From Methylotenera sp. (GTDB lineage Bacteria; Pseudomonadota; Gammaproteobacteria; Burkholderiales; Burkholderiaceae_C), in contig JAIPCJ010000032.1 in the NCBI GenBank assembly GCA_021738245.1, forward strand, positions 1 through 33,238: 33,238 nucleotides of DNA, in the 5' to 3' direction. Every line of letters starts with the position of its first letter. Position 1 is the stretch's first letter. Below, piece by piece: positions 28,518-33,238 of this stretch. The notes beneath the pieces were generated by a model. It was not told the origin of the DNA. It was given only the letters and a program-made list of their open reading frames with translations, and did not search any database. A program made the translations under genes and the position numbers.

Positions 28518-29285
28518 TCAGTGGTCCACCGCCCGTGCAGCAAGCTCGGGGATCAACGCTGCGCGGTAGGCGGCCGTGCCGTGCAGGTCGGTGTTCAGCC
28601 CCTCGGCGCTGACCTTGACCGCCCGCGCCGCGGCAGCGCTCCAGTCGCGCGACAACGCCTGCTCCAGCTCGTGACAGCGGAACACGCCCGGCCCCGCGCC
28701 CGTCACGGCCACACGCGCGCCGCTGTCAAAGCGCGCCACGAACACCCCCACCAGCGAGAAGCGCGAAGCTGGCTGCTTGAACTTCTGCCAGCCGGCGGCC
28801 TTCGGGATGGGAAAGCTCACCGCGGTGATCAGCTCGCCCTCCTGCAGCGCCGTGGTGAACAGGCCCTGGAAGAAGTCGTCCGCTGCGATCTGGCGCGAGG
28901 CGGTGTGCACCGTGGCCCCGAGGGCCAGCACGGCCGCGGGGTAGCAGGCGGCCGGGTCGTTGTTGGCCAGGCTGCCGCCGAGCGTGCCGAGGTTGCGCAC
29001 CTGCCGGTCGCCGATGCGGCCGGCCAGGTCGGCCACGGCCGGGATGGCGCGCTGCACCTCGGCTGAGGCGGCCACCACCGCATGCGGTGTCGCGGCACCG
29101 ATGCGCACGGCGCCACTCGCCACGCCGATGCCTTGGAGCTCGGGCAGGCGGCGCACGTCCAGCAGGCCCTCGGGCGCGGCCAGCCCCAGCTTGATGGCGC
29201 CCAGCAGGCTCTGCCCGCCGGCAAGGAATTTGTCGTCGGGCCCGAGGCGGGCAGCGGCGACGGAAGAAGCGGCTTGGTAGTTCAT
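28518..29285 (-). CDS. FAD-binding medium subunit of a Mo hydroxylase (CoxM-like)
   Basis: This 255-residue protein has the two FAD-pyrophosphate motifs of the CoxM/XdhB family: AGGQSLLGAIKLGLA (about 22-36) and RNLGTLGGSLANNDPAACYP (about 96-115). The C-terminus has GTAAYRAALIPELAARAV. It is slightly shorter at the N-terminus than usual relatives (265-290 residues). The start at 29285 is supported by GAGGAG just upstream, 10 nt after the large subunit stop. It takes electrons from the 2Fe-2S subunit and passes them to a quinone or another acceptor. It is last in an S-L-M operon. Confidence 0.92.
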   Translation of the reverse strand: MNYQAASSVAAARLGPDDKFLAGGQSLLGAIKLGLAAPEGLLDVRRLPELQGIGVASGAVRIGAATPHAVVAASAEVQRAIPAVADLAGRIGDRQVRNLGTLGGSLANNDPAACYPAAVLALGATVHTASRQIAADDFFQGLFTTALQEGELITAVSFPIPKAAGWQKFKQPASRFSLVGVFVARFDSGARVAVTGAGPGVFRCHELEQALSRDWSAAAARAVKVSAEGLNTDLHGTAAYRAALIPELAARAVDH

Positions 29286-29295
29286 CGTCGTCTCC

Positions 29296-31605
29296 TCAGG
29301 CCTGGGCTTGCAGCGCCGTCCAGACCACGCAGGGTGTGGCCGGCATGGGCAGGTCCTTCACGCCTATGGCGTTGCAGATCGCATTGATGACGGCCGGCGG
29401 CGAGCCGATGGCGCCGGCCTCACCACAGCCCTTCACACCCAGCGGGTTGTGGGTGCAGGGCGTGCCGCTGGCGGTCTGCACCGTGAAGCTGGGCAGGTCG
29501 TCGGCGCGCGGCATGGCGTAGTCCATGTAGCTGCCGGTGAGCAGCTGGCCGGAGTCGGGGTCGTAAACGCCATGTTCCAGCAGCGCCTGGCCAATGCCCT
29601 GGGCCAGCCCGCCGTGCACCTGGCCCTCGACGATCATCGGGTTGACGATGTTGCCGAAGTCGTCCACCGCCGTGAAGCGGTCGATGCGCACCGCGCCGGT
29701 GGCGGGGTCCACCTCCACCTCGCACACATAGCTGCCCGCGGGGTAGGTGAAGTTGGTGGGGTCGTAGAAGGCGTTCTCGTTGAGGCCGGGCTCCAGCTTG
29801 TCGAGCGGGTAGTTGTGCGGCACGTAGGCGGTCAGCGACACCTGGGCGAAGGGCACGGCCCGGTCGGTGCCGGCGATGCGGTATTCGCCGTTCTTGAACT
29901 CGATGTCGCCTTCGCTGGCCTCCAGCAGGTGGGCCGCGATCTTGCGGCCCTTGGCGATGACCTTGTCCAGCGCCTTCACGATGGCCGTGCCGCCCACCGA
30001 GAGCGAGCGGCTGCCGTAGGTGCCCATGCCGAACAGCACCTTGCCGGTGTCACCATGCTGGATGTCGACATCCTCCAGCGGGATGCCGAGCCGGTCGGCC
30101 ACCACCTGGGCAAACGTCGTCTCGTGCCCCTGGCCGTGCGAATGGCTGCCGGTGAAGACCGTCACCTTGCCGGTGGGATGCACGCGCACCTCGCCTGCCT
30201 CGAACAAACCGGCTCGCGCGCCGAGGGCGCCGGCGATGTTGCTCGGCGCCAGGCCGCAGGCCTCGATGTAGGTGGAGTAGCCCAGCCCGCGCTTGAGCCC
30301 CTTGGCCTCGCTCGCCGCCTTGCGGGCCGCGAAGCCCGCCACGTCGGCCAGCTGCTGGGCCTGGCGCAGGGTGGCGTCGTAGTCGCCGGTGTCGTACGTC
30401 AGGCCCACGGGCGTGGCGTAGGGGAAGGTGGTGATGAAGTTGCGCCGGCGCAGCTCGGCCGGGTCCAGCCCCAGCTCGTGTGCGGCCGTCTCCACCAGGC
30501 GTTCGACCACATAGGTGGCCTCGGGCCGCCCCGCGCCCCGGTAGGCATCGACGGGCGCGGTGTTGGTGAACACGCCCGTCACCTCGGCATAGATGCGGGG
30601 CGTGGTGTACTGGCCGGCCAGCAGCGTGGCGTACAGGATGGTGGGCACGCTGGACGCGAAGGTGGAGAGGTAGGCGCCCAGGTTGGCGGTGGTGTGCACC
30701 CGCAGGCCGACGAAGCGACCGGACGCGTCCAGGCCCAGCTCGGCCGTGGTGACGTGGTCGCGGCCATGCGCGTCGCTCAGGAAGCTCTCGCTGCGCTCGG
30801 CCGTCCACTTGATCGGCCGGCCGAGCTGCTTGCTGGCCCACACCAGCGCGGTCTCCTCGGCGTACAGGAAGATCTTGGAGCCGAACCCGCCGCCCACATC
30901 GGGCGCCACCACGCGCAGCTTGTGCTCGGGAATGCCCAGCACGAAGGCGCACATCAGCAACCGCTCCACATGCGGATTCTGGTTGGCGACGTACAGGGTG
31001 TAGCTCTCGTCGGCCGGGCTGTAGCTGGCGTTGGCAGCGCGCGGCTCGATGGCGTTCGGGATCAGGCGGTTGTTGCGGAACTGCAGCCGCGTGATGTGGC
31101 TCGCGCCCGCCATGGCCGCATCGGTCGCCGCCTTGTCACCGCAGCCCCAGGTGTAGCAGCGGTTGTCGGGCGCCTCGTCATGCACGACGCCGGCATGACC
31201 CGCCGCGGTGGCGGTGTCGGCGACCGCCGGCAGCTCCTCGTAGTCCACCTCCACCAGGGCGAGCCCATGGCCCCCCTGGCGCACCTTGCCGTGCGCCAGG
31301 ATGGGATGCTTGGGCTCCTTCATCGGGCTGCCGTCGGTGCTGTTGATCAGCCAGCCGCAGGGCAGGCCGCCCACGTCCTTGAAATGCTCGCCGGTGTAGA
31401 CGCCCAGCACGCCGGGCGCGGCAGCGGCGGCAGCCGTGTCGACCTTGTTCAGCCGGGCATGCGCATAGGCGCTGCGCACGAACACGCCGTAGGTCTGGCG
31501 TGGCAGCAGGATGTCGTCGGTGTACTGGCCGCGGCCGGTCAGGAAGCGCGCGTCCTCGCGGCGCTTGACGCTTTGGCCGATGAAGCCGTCTTGCGGTGCG
31601 TTCAT
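29296..31605 (-). CDS. Moco-binding large subunit of a Mo hydroxylase (CoxL-like)
   Basis: This 769-residue subunit is of the CO dehydrogenase/xanthine dehydrogenase large-chain family. The N-terminus [20 protein letters not shown] is typical. Mo-site motifs are [24 protein letters not shown] (Tyr355) and the catalytic Glu729 in [12 protein letters not shown]. The active-site loop reads AYRGAGRPE and not the AYRCSFR of form I CO dehydrogenase, so CO oxidation with the Mo-S-Cu cluster is not expected. An aldehyde, purine or N-heterocycle substrate is more likely. The start at 31605 has GAAGGGAG upstream and lies 1 nt after the 2Fe-2S subunit stop. The substrate cannot be told from sequence. 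Confidence 0.93.
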   Translation of the reverse strand: MNAPQDGFIGQSVKRREDARFLTGRGQYTDDILLPRQTYGVFVRSAYAHARLNKVDTAAAAAAPGVLGVYTGEHFKDVGGLPCGWLINSTDGSPMKEPKHPILAHGKVRQGGHGLALVEVDYEELPAVADTATAAGHAGVVHDEAPDNRCYTWGCGDKAATDAAMAGASHITRLQFRNNRLIPNAIEPRAANASYSPADESYTLYVANQNPHVERLLMCAFVLGIPEHKLRVVAPDVGGGFGSKIFLYAEETALVWASKQLGRPIKWTAERSESFLSDAHGRDHVTTAELGLDASGRFVGLRVHTTANLGAYLSTFASSVPTILYATLLAGQYTTPRIYAEVTGVFTNTAPVDAYRGAGRPEATYVVERLVETAAHELGLDPAELRRRNFITTFPYATPVGLTYDTGDYDATLRQAQQLADVAGFAARKAASEAKGLKRGLGYSTYIEACGLAPSNIAGALGARAGLFEAGEVRVHPTGKVTVFTGSHSHGQGHETTFAQVVADRLGIPLEDVDIQHGDTGKVLFGMGTYGSRSLSVGGTAIVKALDKVIAKGRKIAAHLLEASEGDIEFKNGEYRIAGTDRAVPFAQVSLTAYVPHNYPLDKLEPGLNENAFYDPTNFTYPAGSYVCEVEVDPATGAVRIDRFTAVDDFGNIVNPMIVEGQVHGGLAQGIGQALLEHGVYDPDSGQLLTGSYMDYAMPRADDLPSFTVQTASGTPCTHNPLGVKGCGEAGAIGSPPAVINAICNAIGVKDLPMPATPCVVWTALQAQA

Positions 31606-31606
31606 G

Positions 31607-32077
<471 letters not shown>

Positions 32078-32179
32078 CGCTTGTCTCCGTGGGTGTTGTG
32101 GGTCAAATGCTGTTCCTGAGCACCCGACTTGTGATTGCCGTTTACCCTAGTGGGAATTGAAGCTGGGGATCGACAAACC
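32078..32179. promoter_or_regulatory. Divergent promoter region between the Mo hydroxylase operon and xdhC
   Basis: This 102-nt spacer holds the start signals for both directions. It is less GC-rich than its flanks, with TTGTGATTGCCG and TTTACCCTAGTGGGAATTG near 32129-32160. I could not fit confident -35/-10 pairs on either strand. Confidence 0.4.
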
Positions 32180-33160
32180 ATGGACAACCTCGACCTGAGC
32201 GTGCTGCGCACCGCGGCAGGCTGGCGCGCGGAGCAGCGCGGCGTGGTGCTGGGCACCATCACGCGCACCTGGGGCTCGGCGCCGCGGCCGGTGGGCTCGC
32301 TCGTGGCCGTGCGGGACGACGGGCAGATCGCCGGCTCGGTGTCGGGCGGCTGCATCGAGGACGACCTGGTCGCCCAGCTGCGCGCCGGCAGCCTCGCGCT
32401 CGACCGCCCCGCGCCGCTGCGCTACGGCGTGGGCGCCGAGGAGGCGCGGCGCTTCGGCCTGCCCTGCGGCGGCACGCTGGAGCTGATGCTGGAACCGCTG
32501 GGCCCGCAGTCAGCGCTGGATGAGCTGCTCACCCGCCTGACCCGTGGCGAGCGCGTGTGCCGCACGCTCGACCTCGCCACCGGCGCCGTCACGCTCGCCC
32601 CCGCCGAGCGCGGAGCCGACACGCTGAGCGTGACCGACACCCAGCTCATCAGCCACCACGGCCCGCAGTGGCGCCTGCTCGTCATTGGCGCCGGGCAGAT
32701 GACCGACTACCTCGCCCAGATGGCCCAGGCCCTCGGCTACGGCGTCACGGTGTGCGACCCGCGCGAGGAATACGCCGATGGCTTCGCGATCGACGGCGTC
32801 ACACTGACCCGCGAGATGCCCGACGACGTGGTCACCGCCTTCCAGGTGGACGACGCCACCGCCATCGTCGCGCTCACCCACGACCCCAAGCTCGACGACC
32901 TGGCACTGATGGAGGCCCTCAAGAGCCCGGCCTTCTACGTCGGCGCCATCGGCTCACGCGTCAACCAGGCCAAGCGCCGCGCGCGGCTGGCCGAGCACTT
33001 CGGCCTGGCCGACGCGGAACTCGACCGCCTGCACGGCCCGGTCGGCCTGAACATCGGCGCCCGCACGCCGCCGGAGATTGCGCTGAGCATCCTGGCGGAG
33101 ATGACCGCCGTGCGCTATCAGGCGGGCGGCAGCCGCGCGGAAGCCGGCTGCACCCTCTGA
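32180..33160 (+). CDS. xdhC: XdhC/CoxI family Moco maturation factor
   Basis: This 326-residue protein has the N-terminal XdhC/CoxI domain (about 17-85) with GSAPRPVGSLVAV and GSVSGGCIEDDLV. A C-terminal Rossmann-like domain follows (about 165-300), with LLVIGAGQMTDYLAQMA, the DPKLDDLALMEALK segment, VGAIGSR and GLNIGARTPPEIALSI. XdhC proteins bind molybdenum cofactor, promote its sulfuration and insert it into xanthine-dehydrogenase-type enzymes. It is divergent from the S-L-M operon, whose large subunit is its probable client; the IorB-like subunit 5 kb away may be another. The start at 32180 (MDNLDLSVLRTA) fits the family better than an ATG at 32135. Confidence 0.93.
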   Translation: MDNLDLSVLRTAAGWRAEQRGVVLGTITRTWGSAPRPVGSLVAVRDDGQIAGSVSGGCIEDDLVAQLRAGSLALDRPAPLRYGVGAEEARRFGLPCGGTLELMLEPLGPQSALDELLTRLTRGERVCRTLDLATGAVTLAPAERGADTLSVTDTQLISHHGPQWRLLVIGAGQMTDYLAQMAQALGYGVTVCDPREEYADGFAIDGVTLTREMPDDVVTAFQVDDATAIVALTHDPKLDDLALMEALKSPAFYVGAIGSRVNQAKRRARLAEHFGLADAELDRLHGPVGLNIGARTPPEIALSILAEMTAVRYQAGGSRAEAGCTL

Positions 33161-33211
33161 CCCCCGGAACGGGCCGAGCGCCGGGCCGCCCCAAGCCGGC
33201 CCGCCCGGGCG

Positions 33212-33238
33212 ATGGGACTGGCCCCAGGCCAGCCCCAT
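33212..33238. terminator. Stem-loop downstream of xdhC at the window edge
   Basis: CTGGCC (33218-33223) pairs with GGCCAG (33227-33232) around CCA, and the flanking ATGGG and CCCAT nearly extend the stem. It lies 52 nt after the xdhC stop and the sequence ends here, so a T tract cannot be judged. Confidence 0.4.

Overview
The window is chromosomal DNA of a very GC-rich betaproteobacterium, most likely Burkholderiales of the Roseateles/Rubrivivax/Leptothrix type. The pointers are metX directly followed by metW, the PurB, PyrF and SppA types, 36H-type chemoreceptor architecture, recurring TAGAAT-like -10 boxes, and strong G/C bias at third codon positions that creates very long false antisense frames. 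I see no tRNA, rRNA, insertion sequence, phage gene or CRISPR array. The assignment rests on gene types and order, not on a database search.

Left part (1-10 kb): the C-terminal part of a MORN-repeat protein (nine units of exactly 69 nt), a 61-residue secreted lysine-rich peptide, and on the minus strand the methionine genes metX-metW. The metX leader carries a clear SAM-II riboswitch followed at once by an intrinsic terminator. Upstream lie a methyl-accepting chemotaxis protein and signal peptide peptidase SppA (both minus). SppA diverges from a membrane-anchored stand-alone FMN/3Fe-4S glutamate-synthase-like protein. A LuxR-type regulator with a degenerate receiver and a glutathione S-transferase follow.

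Middle (10-19.3 kb): purB converges on a GNAT acetyltransferase with a 3-nt gap. Then comes a tightly packed plus-strand cluster: a PAS-PAS-GGDEF-EAL cyclic-di-GMP enzyme, pyrF, a membrane-bound four-PAS hybrid histidine kinase, and the queuosine-precursor transporter yhhQ. The ribosome binding site of yhhQ is buried in a perfect hairpin 6 nt after the kinase stop codon, which suggests translational coupling.

Right part (19.3-33.2 kb): on the minus strand, a secreted S9 (prolyl-oligopeptidase family) peptidase lies downstream of a 1008-residue TonB-dependent receptor, with a strong terminator between them. Next are two separate molybdenum hydroxylase systems. One is a two-subunit isoquinoline-1-oxidoreductase-like pair (2Fe-2S subunit, then Moco subunit). 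The other is a three-subunit S-L-M enzyme of the CO dehydrogenase/xanthine dehydrogenase superfamily, whose active-site loop is not that of a true CO dehydrogenase. An XdhC-type Moco maturation factor is divergent from the second. Between the two systems sits an alpha/beta-hydrolase-fold protein that has lost its nucleophile serine.

Most of this is core or common accessory metabolism, and I found no clearly new multi-gene system. The best leads are the SAM-II/terminator leader of metX, the sequestered yhhQ start, the catalytically dead hydrolase beside the Mo-hydroxylase genes, the degenerate receiver regulator, and the small secreted basic peptide.
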